A DNA stretch of 34,703 nucleotides from JBFXAN01 sp050184225 (GTDB taxonomy: Bacteria > Chloroflexota > Dehalococcoidia > CAUJGQ01), in NCBI GenBank assembly GCA_050184225.1, contig JBFXAN010000062.1, positions 1-34,703 on the forward strand, read 5' to 3'. Every line of letters starts with the position of its first letter. Positions within the stretch are counted from its first letter, which is position 1. Positions 24,004-32,416 of this stretch are shown here, one piece after another. Both the position numbers and the translations under genes were made by a program. The notes under the pieces were generated by a model. That model searched no databases, had not been told where the DNA came from, and was given only the letters and a program-made list of their open reading frames with translations.

Positions 24004-25551
24004 TTACCCGGCCGGCGTCGGTATGGTCAGACGGCGCTGGACTCGTGCCAGCAGGATCGCCGCCAGCACCACCATCTCCAACGCCGCCGTCACCGCGAAC
24101 GCGAGCGGCACGGCGACGGCGCCGACGGACCCGATCAGCGCCGCCATGATCGCCGCGCGGCCGGCGGTCTGGACGAGGTTGGTGACGAGCGGCGTCCGCG
24201 TGTCACGCAGCGCGATCAGGCCGCGGGTGACGACCTCAGTCGCCACATATGCGGGCAGCGCGAGCGCGTAGACGGCGAGCACATCATAGGTCAGCGAGCC
24301 GGCGGCGGCATCGAACTTGCCGCGCTCAAAGAGGATTCGGATCGTCTCTCGCCCCAGGACGAGCAGCGCAAGCAACGCCGGCAGCGCCAGTCCGATCACC
24401 GATGCGAGGGCGACGAAGAGCGTGCGACGCATCGCCCGCCATTCGAGTGCGGCGGCATGTCCCGCCAGCCGCGGGAATGCCGCCTGTCCCACCGCCTGAC
24501 CGAGCAGGGCGATCGGCAGTCCCACCAACAACCAGGCGTTCTGGATCGCCGGCAGCGCTGCCGTCTCCTCCGCCTTCGAGGCGAACGCCGTATCCAGAAT
24601 GAAGCCGGCATAGCCGACGCCGACGGCGAGGCCGTTCGGGATGAGCAGGCGGACGACCTCGCGCAGCCGCGCGTCGCCCGGATGCCACGCGAGCCGCAGC
24701 CGCGACCCACGCGCGAGCAGACCCGGGAGGAGGATCAGCACCTGCAGGACCGCACCACCGATCACACCAAGGGTAGGACCGTAGATGCCGAGCCCTGGTA
24801 TGGCCCGCGCGGCGAGGATGCCCGCGATCAACGCGATGTTGTAGCTCATCACCGAGAGCGCGGTGAGCAGAAATTGATTGCGGCTGTTGAGCATGGCGGT
24901 GGCCACGCTGCCCACCGCGAGAATCAGCGGTTGCATCAGCATGATCCGGGTCAGGGTCACGGTCAGGTCGCTCGTCTCGGCGTCGAAGCCGGGCGCGAGG
25001 ATCCGGGTGACAAACGCCGGCGCCAGGATCTGACCGGCGACCACGATCAGGCTGAAGACCGCCAGCAACAATGTCAGCACCAGACCGGCGAGCCGCTGTC
25101 CGGCGGCCTCGCCGTCGTCGCGCCGGACGCCGATCAGCACCGGAATCATTGCGCTGGAGAGCGCGCCGCCGGCGATCAGGCTGAAGAGTGTGTCCGGCAA
25201 TCGAAAGGCGGCGTAGTAGGCGTTCGCCTGCTGCCCGGCGCCGAACTGCGCGTTGAAGAGAACCTGCCGGACGGCCCCGAGCATCGCCGAGAGGAAGAAC
25301 GACGCCATCAGGATGAACGCGGCCTCGCCAATGCTGAACTCTCGCGTCAGCAGTCCGCGCAGGCGGATCGGCGGCATTCGCGGCCAGACGATCCGCCGAG
25401 GCATCGACCGGCCGGCCCGCGCCGCGTCCAGCACATCGGTCGCCTGCGCGCCACCCATCCAGGCGCTCTCCGCCAGCGCGGTATAGCTGCCGAACGGCAC
25501 TGATTCCGCGTCGGCCTGTCGCCTGGGCAGCGCGCCCGCCGTGATCGCCAT
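24004..25551 (-). CDS. murJ: Lipid II flippase MurJ-like protein
   Basis: A 515-residue MOP-superfamily transporter with about 13-14 membrane segments, of the MurJ/MviN family that moves lipid II across the membrane for peptidoglycan synthesis. Characteristic parts are SAMLGAVRQVLFNAQFGAGQ with the conserved helix-1 region, ANAYYAAFRLPDTLFSLIAGGALSSAMIPVL, and RIMLMQPLILAVGSVATAMLNS. The first ~60 residues before TM1 are hydrophilic and Arg/Pro-rich; the true start may be internal. It is convergent with the aroB block and divergent from the dGTPase gene. Confidence 0.87.
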   Translation of the reverse strand: MAITAGALPRRQADAESVPFGSYTALAESAWMGGAQATDVLDAARAGRSMPRRIVWPRMPPIRLRGLLTREFSIGEAAFILMASFFLSAMLGAVRQVLFNAQFGAGQQANAYYAAFRLPDTLFSLIAGGALSSAMIPVLIGVRRDDGEAAGQRLAGLVLTLLLAVFSLIVVAGQILAPAFVTRILAPGFDAETSDLTVTLTRIMLMQPLILAVGSVATAMLNSRNQFLLTALSVMSYNIALIAGILAARAIPGLGIYGPTLGVIGGAVLQVLILLPGLLARGSRLRLAWHPGDARLREVVRLLIPNGLAVGVGYAGFILDTAFASKAEETAALPAIQNAWLLVGLPIALLGQAVGQAAFPRLAGHAAALEWRAMRRTLFVALASVIGLALPALLALLVLGRETIRILFERGKFDAAAGSLTYDVLAVYALALPAYVATEVVTRGLIALRDTRTPLVTNLVQTAGRAAIMAALIGSVGAVAVPLAFAVTAALEMVVLAAILLARVQRRLTIPTPAG

Positions 25552-25640
25552 CGACGTGACCTTCAGGGACCGATACGAGGGCCACGGATGGACGGATCAG
25601 ACCGCGCCGCCGCTGGCCGCGCAGATGGGGCCGGTTCGTG

Positions 25641-25646
25641 GATAAT
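25641..25646 (+). promoter_or_regulatory. Possible -10 element for a leaderless dGTPase transcript
   Basis: GATAAT ends 7 bases before the ATG at 25654. A transcript begun at the usual distance would start almost at that codon, which favours 25654 over the ATG at 25645 that overlaps the hexamer. No clear -35. Confidence 0.4.
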
Positions 25647-25653
25647 GAAGGTG

Positions 25654-26778
25654 ATGACGCTTGAAGCCGAGATGGACCCGGTCGATGCGCTGGTTGTGGG
25701 AAACCTCGCCGCGCGGGAAGCGGCGCTCTCGCCCTGGGCGGCGCGGGCGGCGACCAGCCGGGGACGCGATCGCCCGGAGGCGCCGTCGCCGCTCCGCACC
25801 GAGTATCAGCGCGACCGCGATCGCATCCTGCACAGCAAGTCCTTCCGCCGGCTGAAGCACAAGACGCAGGTCTTCATCGCGCCGCAGGGGGATCATTTCG
25901 TCACCCGGATGACGCATACCCTGGAAGTCGCGCAAATTGCACGGACGATCGCCCGCGCCCTCAACCTCAACGAAGATCTGACCGAAGCGATCTCGCTCGC
26001 ACACGACATCGGCCATGCCTGCTTCGGCCACGCCGGTGAGGAAGCGCTGGCCCAGTGCCTTGGTGCGAACTGGCGTCACAACGAACAGGGACGGCGCGTG
26101 GTCGAAGTATTAGAGAACGAGGGTCGCGGCCTCAACCTCACCTGGGAGACGCGCGAGGGCATCGAGAAAAGCTCGAAGGTGCGCGAGGACATCTTTGCCG
26201 AAGCCTGGGGTACGGCCTCCACCCTCGAAGGACAGGTGCTCAAGATCGCCGACGCGGTCGCCTATCTGAATCACGACATCAACGATGCGATCCGGGCCGG
26301 CGTTCTCACGGAGGACGAAGTCCCGGAAGAGACACAGTTTCGCTTGGGCCGCAGCCACGCGGAGCGGATCAGCACGATCGTCACAGACATCGTCCGCGCC
26401 TCGTGGCCCGCGTCGGGCCGGTCAGACCCATCCGGCCGGACGCAGATCGACCCCGGTGTCAAACCGCTGATCAGCATGAGCGCCCCGATCCGCGACGCGG
26501 TCAATCACCTGCGAGACTTTATGTTCGAGCGCGTCTACCTGCGCCAGGACCGCGAGCGCGAGGTGCACGAAGCAAAGGAGATCATCTACTTCCTCTACGA
26601 GTTCTACCGGACGCATCCGGAGCAACTTCCGGCCGGCTGGTCCGTACCCGACGACCCGATCGAACGCCAGGCGGTGGATTTCATCTCCGGCATGACGGAC
26701 CGCTACGCGCTACGCACCGCGATCGACCTCGGCTTCCCGCTGGGCCGCGCTCCGGCCTGGGAAGGACGGCTGGCGTAG
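25654..26778 (+). CDS. dgt: HD-domain deoxyguanosinetriphosphate triphosphohydrolase
   Basis: A 374-residue HD-superfamily dNTPase, which hydrolyses dGTP or other dNTPs to nucleoside and triphosphate. The N-terminal RDRDRILHSKSFRRLKHKTQ and FVTRMTHTLEVAQIAR segments are diagnostic. The metal ligands are H88 and the pair H117-D118 (in SLAHDIGHACFGHAGE), with a later Asp in IADAVAYLNHDINDAIRAG. Length fits the shorter type-2 bacterial family. An ATG at 25588 or 25645 is also in frame. The stop at 26776-26778 is followed after 6 bases by the GC-rich repeat at 26785. Confidence 0.9.
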   Translation: MTLEAEMDPVDALVVGNLAAREAALSPWAARAATSRGRDRPEAPSPLRTEYQRDRDRILHSKSFRRLKHKTQVFIAPQGDHFVTRMTHTLEVAQIARTIARALNLNEDLTEAISLAHDIGHACFGHAGEEALAQCLGANWRHNEQGRRVVEVLENEGRGLNLTWETREGIEKSSKVREDIFAEAWGTASTLEGQVLKIADAVAYLNHDINDAIRAGVLTEDEVPEETQFRLGRSHAERISTIVTDIVRASWPASGRSDPSGRTQIDPGVKPLISMSAPIRDAVNHLRDFMFERVYLRQDREREVHEAKEIIYFLYEFYRTHPEQLPAGWSVPDDPIERQAVDFISGMTDRYALRTAIDLGFPLGRAPAWEGRLA

Positions 26779-26784
26779 TGGAGC

Positions 26785-26962
26785 GGACCCCTCCCCCGGC
26801 CCCTCCCCCCGCTGACGCGCGGAGAGGGGTGCCTCGCCAGGTGGGAGTGCCAACGTCATCCAGCCAACCGCCAGATGCTCGCGAAGGCGACGCTGGCACC
26901 GCTGTCAGACCAGTGCACCCCTCTCCGCGCGTCAGCGGGGGGAGGGGCCGGGGGAGGGGTCC
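26785..26962. repeat. 48-bp perfect inverted repeat pair before the phosphodiesterase gene
   Basis: The 48 bases at 26785-26832 occur in exact reverse complement at 26915-26962, with 82 bp between. The unit is a string of CCCCTCC/CCCC blocks followed by GCTGACGCGCGGAGAGGGG. A 43-bp part recurs in direct orientation at 28826-28868. In RNA this would form a very stable long hairpin immediately before and across the start of the phosphodiesterase coding region. No open reading frame of its own, and no transposase. The spacer has no recognised content. Confidence 0.9.
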
Positions 26963-28880
26963 GTCCGCTCTCTTCTTTGTCTCCGACGGCATGCGTCAGG
27001 ATCTGGTCGAGCGGTTCGCCGCCGAGGGGGCGATGCCGGCGATGGCGGCGCTGTTGCGTGATGGTGTTCGTGGAGCGAACGGTGTGTTGCCGCCGATGCC
27101 GACGAACACCGGCGCGGGGTGGGCGACGTTGCTCACTGGCGCCTGGTCGGGCAAGACCGGTTCGATCAACAATACGTTTCACATGCCCGGCGAGCCGATC
27201 AACGTCGGCCGCCGCGGCTTCGGTGCTGACCTGCTCGAGGTGGAAACGATCGTGCAGGTAGCGGAACGACAGGGATTGCGGACGCTGTCCTTTGAATGGG
27301 CATCGACGATCCCATCCCGCGTCAGCGGTCCGGTGCTGTCCTATCGGACGTTCCTCGGAGCGCGCGGGACCGCCGCCAATTTCGTGGCGGACGGTCTGGA
27401 AGGCGGACCGCTGCCCGGTCACCACCTGTTCGCGTCGGTGGTGTCTTTTCGTCCGGCGTCGGAGTGGCCGTCGGGTCCGGCGAGCGCTCTGCCCCCGATG
27501 GCGTCCAACTTCATGCTGCCCACCCAGGATGCGGGTCAGAACCCCAATCGCAGGCTGCATCTGCTGGTGACCGCCTCGACCGCGGCGGGATACGACCGGC
27601 TGACGGTGGCGGAAGCGCCGGACGCAGCTGTGTCGTTGGTCACGCTGCGAGCCGGCGAGTGGGCGCCGGGTGTGATGACGCTGCCCGACGGCCGAAAGGC
27701 GTCGCTCTGGATGAAGTGCATGGACCTGGAACCGGATCTCTCCCGCGTGCGGCTGTACTGCACAGCCCTCTCCCGCCCGCTTGCCGGGCCGGCGGAACTG
27801 GAGGATCGGGTGGCCGGTTGGGATCTACCCCCGCCAGTCACCGCCGACTATGGCCCGCTGCAGGCCGGCATCGTCGATGAAGAAACGTATGTCGAGCAGG
27901 CGCTGCTCTGGTTCGACTATGCCGTCCCGGTGCTCGCGCGGCTCGTCGCGGAAACAGAGCCGGACCTCCTGCTCGTCGGCGCGCCCGTCACCGATGAGTT
28001 CTGCCATCAGTTCCTCGCGCGGATCTCGCCGGACTATCCGGGATACGACCCGGCGCGTGCCGCCCACTATGAGGCGTTGATCCGGCTCGCGTATCAGCGG
28101 ACCGACGCGTTCTTCGCTCACGCCCGCGCGCTGATGCCGGCAGACACCGTGACGGTGATCAGTTCGGATCACGGCTTCGCCCCTGCCTGGAAGTCGGTCA
28201 ACCTGAACCGGCTGCTGCAGGAGAACGGATGGCAGGAACGCGACGGTTCACAACGACCGCTCGCCACGAGTCAGGCCGTGGCGTATGGCGTGGGAGGGAC
28301 CGCGAATATCTATCTCAATCTCAAGGGCCGCGATCCGGAGGGCGTGGTCGAACCGCATGAGATGCCCACGCTCGTGCAGGGGATCGACGCCGCGATCGGC
28401 TCGCTCCGCGATCCTGACCAACCGGATGCGGCCGTGGTCAGGCGCGTGCTGCATGGTTCAGCGATCGGCGCGGTTGAAACCGGGGAGGGTCCGGCGAACA
28501 TGCTGCATCCCACGCGGACGGGCGACATAGTCGTCTTTGCGGCGCCGCCCTACCAATTCGACGGCGCTGATCCTGAATCCGTGATCGGCGACGCGCCGCT
28601 GCTCGGCCAGCACGGCTATCTGCCGGATGAGGACGATCCGGAGCGCGCGATCACGATGCGTTCCACCTTCATCATGCATGGGCCGGGAATCCGCCCCGGC
28701 TACTGTCTGCACGGAGGGAGAGCGATCGACCTGGCGCCGACGCTCGCCTGCGCGATCGGCATCGATGGGCCACAGGAGGCCGATGGGCGCGTTCTGGGGG
28801 AGGTCTTTGCTGAGTCGTTCGAGAAACCCCTCCCCCGGCCCCTCCCCCCGCTGACGCGCGGAGAGGGGAGAACTGAGTGA
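26913..28880 (+). CDS. Type I phosphodiesterase/nucleotide pyrophosphatase (alkaline phosphatase superfamily)
   Basis: About 655 residues if started at GTG 26913. Metal-site motifs are clear: ALFFVSDGMRQD (first Asp, D25), PTNTGAGWATLLTG with the likely Thr nucleophile (T66), DEFCHQFL, SSDHGF, and GQHGYLPD near the C-terminus. The enzyme hydrolyses a phosphodiester or pyrophosphate bond; the substrate is unknown. The start is uncertain: no ATG precedes the first metal Asp in a sensible place, and the reading frame comes straight out of repeat copy 26915-26962. In-frame GTGs at 26829, 26841, 26847 and 26913 are alternatives. The last ~18 residues (EKPLPRPLPPLTRGEGRTE) are encoded by a further repeat copy. 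Both protein ends therefore appear to be repeat-derived. Confidence 0.82.
   Translation: MHPSPRVSGGRGRGRGPSALFFVSDGMRQDLVERFAAEGAMPAMAALLRDGVRGANGVLPPMPTNTGAGWATLLTGAWSGKTGSINNTFHMPGEPINVGRRGFGADLLEVETIVQVAERQGLRTLSFEWASTIPSRVSGPVLSYRTFLGARGTAANFVADGLEGGPLPGHHLFASVVSFRPASEWPSGPASALPPMASNFMLPTQDAGQNPNRRLHLLVTASTAAGYDRLTVAEAPDAAVSLVTLRAGEWAPGVMTLPDGRKASLWMKCMDLEPDLSRVRLYCTALSRPLAGPAELEDRVAGWDLPPPVTADYGPLQAGIVDEETYVEQALLWFDYAVPVLARLVAETEPDLLLVGAPVTDEFCHQFLARISPDYPGYDPARAAHYEALIRLAYQRTDAFFAHARALMPADTVTVISSDHGFAPAWKSVNLNRLLQENGWQERDGSQRPLATSQAVAYGVGGTANIYLNLKGRDPEGVVEPHEMPTLVQGIDAAIGSLRDPDQPDAAVVRRVLHGSAIGAVETGEGPANMLHPTRTGDIVVFAAPPYQFDGADPESVIGDAPLLGQHGYLPDEDDPERAITMRSTFIMHGPGIRPGYCLHGGRAIDLAPTLACAIGIDGPQEADGRVLGEVFAESFEKPLPRPLPPLTRGEGRTE
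28826..28868. repeat. Third copy of the GC-rich repeat, inside the phosphodiesterase 3' end
   Basis: These 43 bases are identical to 26787-26829 in the same orientation, and inverted relative to the copy at 26915-26962. This copy is translated as the C-terminal tail of the phosphodiesterase. Confidence 0.88.
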
Positions 28881-28950
28881 CGACGGTTGATCGTGACTGC
28901 CCGCCGCGGTCATCCAGACGAGATACTGGTAGCCTCGGTTGATAGAGACT

Positions 28951-28976
28951 CCCCTCCCCAAGGCGTTGGGGAGGGG
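28951..28976. terminator. Perfect hairpin between convergent genes
   Basis: CCCCTCCCCAA (28951-28961) pairs perfectly with TTGGGGAGGGG (28966-28976) around a 4-nt GGCG loop. It sits between the convergent phosphodiesterase gene (ends 28880) and the ABC ATPase gene (ends 28988), the expected place for a bidirectional terminator. No T-run follows on either strand. Confidence 0.55.
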
Positions 28977-28987
28977 ACCGTTACGAT

Positions 28988-30115
28988 CTACGACACCCCG
29001 ATCGCGGCTGTGCCTTCCAGGACGCTCGTTTCTGTCTCGGGGTCGAAGAGATGCATCGCGTCCAGGTTTGCCCAGAGGCGGACCTGATCGCCCGGCGCAT
29101 GGATGAACGATGGCGCCACGCGGGCGACCAGCGTTTCGCCGGCGATCGTCGCATAGCAATACGCCTCGCTGCCGAGCAACTCAATCACCTGGACGACGGC
29201 GGGAACCTGGGCGGCGTGCTCGGCGCTTGATCGATGATCGGTCAGGGCGTCGGGCCGCAGGCCGACGATGATGTCGCGATCTCGATATGGGCCAAGGGCG
29301 CGTGCATGTCGCGGTGGTGGGACGAACTGGAGGTCGTCGCGCACCAGTGCCAGGCCGCCGCCTTCGGTTCCGGTCACGCGCATCTTGATCAGGTTCATCG
29401 CCGGGCTGCCGATGAAGCCGGCGACGAACGCATTGACCGGATGATCGAAGATGCGGCGCGGGGAATCGATCTGCTGCAACACACCTTCCTTCAGAATGGC
29501 GATGCGCGTGCCCATCGTCATCGCCTCAACCTGGTCGTGGGTGACGTAGATCGTGGTCGTCCCGATCCGCTGGTGCAGCTTCACGATCTCGGCCCGCGTC
29601 TGGACGCGGAGCTTGGCGTCGAGGTTGGAGAGCGGCTCGTCCATCAAGAACGCCTGTGGCTCGCGGACGATGGCGCGGCCAAGCGCGACCCGCTGGCGTT
29701 GTCCGCCGGACAGTTGTTTGGGACGCCGGTTGAGCAACGGCTTGATGCCGAGGATATCTGCTGCATTCTCGACCCGCTGTTTGATCGCGGTCTTGGGCAC
29801 GCCACGCATTTTCAGCGCGAAGGCCATATTGTCGGCGACGGTCATGTGTGGATAGAGCGCGTAATTCTGAAAGACCATGGCAATGTCGCGGTCCCGCGCC
29901 GGCACATCATTCACGCGGCGATCATCGATGTAGACGCTCCCGCCGGAGATGCTTTCGAGTCCGGCGATCATGCGCAAGAGGGTCGATTTGCCGCAGCCGC
30001 TGGGGCCGACCAGCACGAGGAACTCGCCATCGCGGGCTTCGAGGGTGACGTCCCGAACGGCGATGACGTCGCTCTCATATCGCTTCCAGACGTGATCGAT
30101 GCGTACAGTCGCCAT
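28988..30115 (-). CDS. ABC transporter ATPase, UgpC/MalK/MsmK type
   Basis: A 375-residue ATPase of the carbohydrate-uptake CUT1 group. It has Walker A GPSGCGKST (37-45), Q-loop VFQNYALYPH, signature LSGGQRQRVALGRA (from 135), Walker B LMDEPLSNLD (D159, E160), and switch His in VTHDQVEAMTMG. A C-terminal TOBE/OB region of about 130 residues (GLRPDALTD onward) follows. Such subunits power sugar or glycerol-phosphate importers, and one ATPase may serve several permeases. No permease or binding-protein gene is beside it, so it is probably a shared ATPase. The ATG at 30115 has a perfect GGGAGG site 7 nt upstream. Confidence 0.93.
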   Translation of the reverse strand: MATVRIDHVWKRYESDVIAVRDVTLEARDGEFLVLVGPSGCGKSTLLRMIAGLESISGGSVYIDDRRVNDVPARDRDIAMVFQNYALYPHMTVADNMAFALKMRGVPKTAIKQRVENAADILGIKPLLNRRPKQLSGGQRQRVALGRAIVREPQAFLMDEPLSNLDAKLRVQTRAEIVKLHQRIGTTTIYVTHDQVEAMTMGTRIAILKEGVLQQIDSPRRIFDHPVNAFVAGFIGSPAMNLIKMRVTGTEGGGLALVRDDLQFVPPPRHARALGPYRDRDIIVGLRPDALTDHRSSAEHAAQVPAVVQVIELLGSEAYCYATIAGETLVARVAPSFIHAPGDQVRLWANLDAMHLFDPETETSVLEGTAAIGVS

Positions 30116-30318
30116 GCAGCGCCCTCCCTAGCAAACGGAATCGAGCCTCATACAACGGCAGGGACCATCGAACGGGAATCCAATTGCAGTGTAATTCATT
30201 GGCGAAACTCCCATGGTCGATTATGACGCTTCCGCTTGAACGGGGTCTCATCCGCTCCTGCCGGCGTATCATGGCATCGACCAGTTCCCTTGCCCCGCGG
30301 ACAAGCGATCTGCCGACG

Positions 30319-30550
30319 CCCTGGGAGCGCGGACATCGTTGCCCGCTACGATGTCGAGCGACCTTGCGGGCATCCTGCCCAATGCCGTTTAGTTAAGGAA
30401 CTGACGAGTCTGCGACGGACCGGTTGCGCGAGGACCGTGGTGACCGCGCGAATCCAGACGCCGGGGTCGGGACGGGCGGTGCACCCGTGGCGGCGTCGCT
30501 GGAATCGCTTAACTAAACGGCATTGGGCAAAGATGCCCGCGCTTCCAGGG
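30319..30550. mobile_element. 232-bp palindromic element (MITE-like dispersed repeat)
   Basis: The element has ends beginning CCCTGGGAGCGCGG and finishing in the near-complement CGCGCTTCCAGGG. An internal arm at 30366-30397 matches the complement of 30508-30540 at nearly every position, including an exact 20-bp block TGCCCAATGCCGTTTAGTTA. The middle (about 30398-30507) has no recognised gene. A shorter relative with the same terminal motif lies at 34559-34632. It fills most of the 520-bp gap between the ABC ATPase gene and cdd; outside it (30116-30318 and 30551-30635) I see only the cdd upstream region. No transposase or clear target-site duplication. Confidence 0.6.
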
Positions 30551-30635
30551 TGTCGATCGATCAATGCAAAGGCACTCGTTGGCTGTTCTCGTTGGCGGTT
30601 TTGGGAGAGCGTGAGGAAAGGTCAACGGAACGTCA

Positions 30636-31052
30636 ATGGCAACCATCTCGCCGGCGGTCGCCGGACGGCTGCTCGCGGCAGCACAGGCCGCGCGTGAGCG
30701 GGCCTATGCGCCCTATTCCCGGTTCCCAGTGGGCGCAGCGGTCCTGGCTGGTGATGCGGTGTTTGTCGGTTGTAATGTCGAGAACGCGTCGTATGGTTTG
30801 ACCGTCTGCGCCGAGCGTGTCGCCGTCTTCGCCGCCGTTGTCGCCGGACATCGACGGCTTGCCGCCGTGGCGGTCGCGGGCGATCCGTCGGGCGTGACCG
30901 CCCCCTGCGGCGCGTGCCGTCAGGTGTTGCACGAGTTTGGCCCGGAGATGTCGGTGATTCTGAGCGAGGATGGAAAGCCGGTAGCGCGGCCGCTTGCATC
31001 ACTGCTGCCGCTGGCCTTCGGACCGGATGATGTGACTCCTTCGGCGCCGTGA
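30636..31052 (+). CDS. cdd: Cytidine deaminase
   Basis: A 138-residue zinc enzyme that deaminates cytidine and deoxycytidine to uridine forms. The CAE motif (C58-A-E60, zinc ligand and catalytic Glu) and PCGACRQ (C91 and C94) are intact, and SRFPVGAAVL plus FVGCNVENASYGLTVCAER are typical of the homotetrameric family. It is convergent with the pyrimidine-nucleoside phosphorylase gene, the next enzyme in salvage; their stops are only 5 bp apart. An AGGAAAGG element lies somewhat far upstream of the ATG. Confidence 0.95.
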   Translation: MATISPAVAGRLLAAAQAARERAYAPYSRFPVGAAVLAGDAVFVGCNVENASYGLTVCAERVAVFAAVVAGHRRLAAVAVAGDPSGVTAPCGACRQVLHEFGPEMSVILSEDGKPVARPLASLLPLAFGPDDVTPSAP

Positions 31053-31057
31053 GCAGC

Positions 31058-32356
31058 TCACTTGATGCGCGCGAGAATCAACCGGCGCGGCGCGGGCGGC
31101 TCCGCTGACCATGTCACCGCCGTCGAGTAGTGGGCCGCCGCCGCGTCTGCTGCTGCCGCCGACCCGGCGTGAATCTCCGCGAGTGGTTCGCCAGGATCGA
31201 CGGCGTCGCCGTGGACCTTCCGCAACACGATACCGGTGTCGTGCCGGATCGAGCCGTCCTTGACCGCGCGTCCCGCGCCGAGGCTCATAACCAACCTGCC
31301 GATGCGCAGCGCGTCGAGACGAGCGATATAGCCGCGACGGGACGCGCGGACCTCGCGTATGACGGGCGCCACAGGGAGCCGTTCCGGCTCGGCGATGTGG
31401 CGGGGGTCGCCGCCCTGCGCTGACGCCATGCGCGTGAAGATATCCAGCGCGCGATGGGATGCGATCGCATGCGCCGCCGCCGACCGCGCGGCCGCACGGC
31501 TGGCCGCACCGCCGGCAAGGTGGAGGAGGTGTGCGGCTTCGTCGAGGCACAGGTCACGTAGGTCGGCCGGACCTTCCCCCCGAAGCACGTCGACCGCTTC
31601 GCGGACTTCGAGCGCGTTGCCGACGGCTCGACCGAGCGGCTCGTCCATATCGGTGACGACCGCCTCCGTGCGGCGGCCGGCGTCGCGCCCGATTTCCACC
31701 ATCAGCCGGGCCAGCCGGCGGGCATCTGCCAGCGACTGCATGAACGCGCCGCTGCCCATCTTGACGTCGAGGAGGATCGTTTCCGCCCCCACCGCCAGCT
31801 TTTTGGACATGATGCTCGTGGCCAGCAGCGGGATGCAGTCGACGGTCGCGGTCACATCACGCAACGCGTAGATGGAAGCATCCGCCGGCGCGAGCCGCTC
31901 GGACTGGCCGGCGATGACGAGGCCGTGTCGATCGAGAACGCGAAGAAACTCAGCCGGCGCGAGCCGCGTGCGCAGGCCGGCGATCGACTCCAGCTTGTCC
32001 AATGTGCCTCCGGTATGTGCCAGACCGCGGCCGCTCATCTTCGCCACGGGCACACCGCAGGCAGCGACTACCGGCGCGACGATCAACGTCACCTTATCGC
32101 CGACGCCGCCGGAACTATGTTTGTCGGCCGCGTGCCGACCACCGAGGTCGAGTTGATCGCCGCTCGCGGCCATCGCCCGCGTCAGGGCGAGCGTCTCCTC
32201 GCGCCGCATCCCGCGTAGATAGACCGCCATCAGCATCGCCGTCATCTGATAGTCGCGCACGTCGCCGCGAACGAACGCCTGCACGAACCAATCCCACTCG
32301 GCGTCTGCCAGTGGGAGTCCGTCGCGCTTGCGGGCGATCAGCTCAGCGGCGCGCAT
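31058..32356 (-). CDS. Pyrimidine-nucleoside (thymidine) phosphorylase
   Basis: A 432-residue family-3 nucleoside phosphorylase that splits (deoxy)uridine or thymidine to base plus (deoxy)ribose 1-phosphate. The signature SGRGLAHTGGTLDKLESI is present, together with the phosphate-binding KHSSGGVGDKVTL and the catalytic region YALRDVTATVDCIPLLATSIMSKKLAVG. The C-terminal glycine-rich domain (GYIARLDALRIGRLVMSLGAGRA) is complete. Sequence alone does not separate DeoA from Pdp. It lies 60 bp downstream of upp on the same strand, linking uracil release to uracil reuse. Confidence 0.93.
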   Translation of the reverse strand: MRAAELIARKRDGLPLADAEWDWFVQAFVRGDVRDYQMTAMLMAVYLRGMRREETLALTRAMAASGDQLDLGGRHAADKHSSGGVGDKVTLIVAPVVAACGVPVAKMSGRGLAHTGGTLDKLESIAGLRTRLAPAEFLRVLDRHGLVIAGQSERLAPADASIYALRDVTATVDCIPLLATSIMSKKLAVGAETILLDVKMGSGAFMQSLADARRLARLMVEIGRDAGRRTEAVVTDMDEPLGRAVGNALEVREAVDVLRGEGPADLRDLCLDEAAHLLHLAGGAASRAAARSAAAHAIASHRALDIFTRMASAQGGDPRHIAEPERLPVAPVIREVRASRRGYIARLDALRIGRLVMSLGAGRAVKDGSIRHDTGIVLRKVHGDAVDPGEPLAEIHAGSAAAADAAAAHYSTAVTWSAEPPAPRRLILARIK

Positions 32357-32416
32357 CGATTGAGCCGTCCTCGATACAACTGCCCTGTGCGGCAGACGCC
32401 GCCGCGGGCACTGAGG

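Noticed and set aside
26055..26912. Upstream in-frame extension of the phosphodiesterase frame through dgt
   Set aside because: It overlaps the HD-domain dGTPase in another frame and has Arg/Pro-rich composition without any domain; the real gene begins after the repeat.
30319..30550. CRISPR array or tRNA in the 520-bp gap before cdd
   Set aside because: The repeats are inverted, not evenly spaced direct repeats, and no cloverleaf or CCA end was found.
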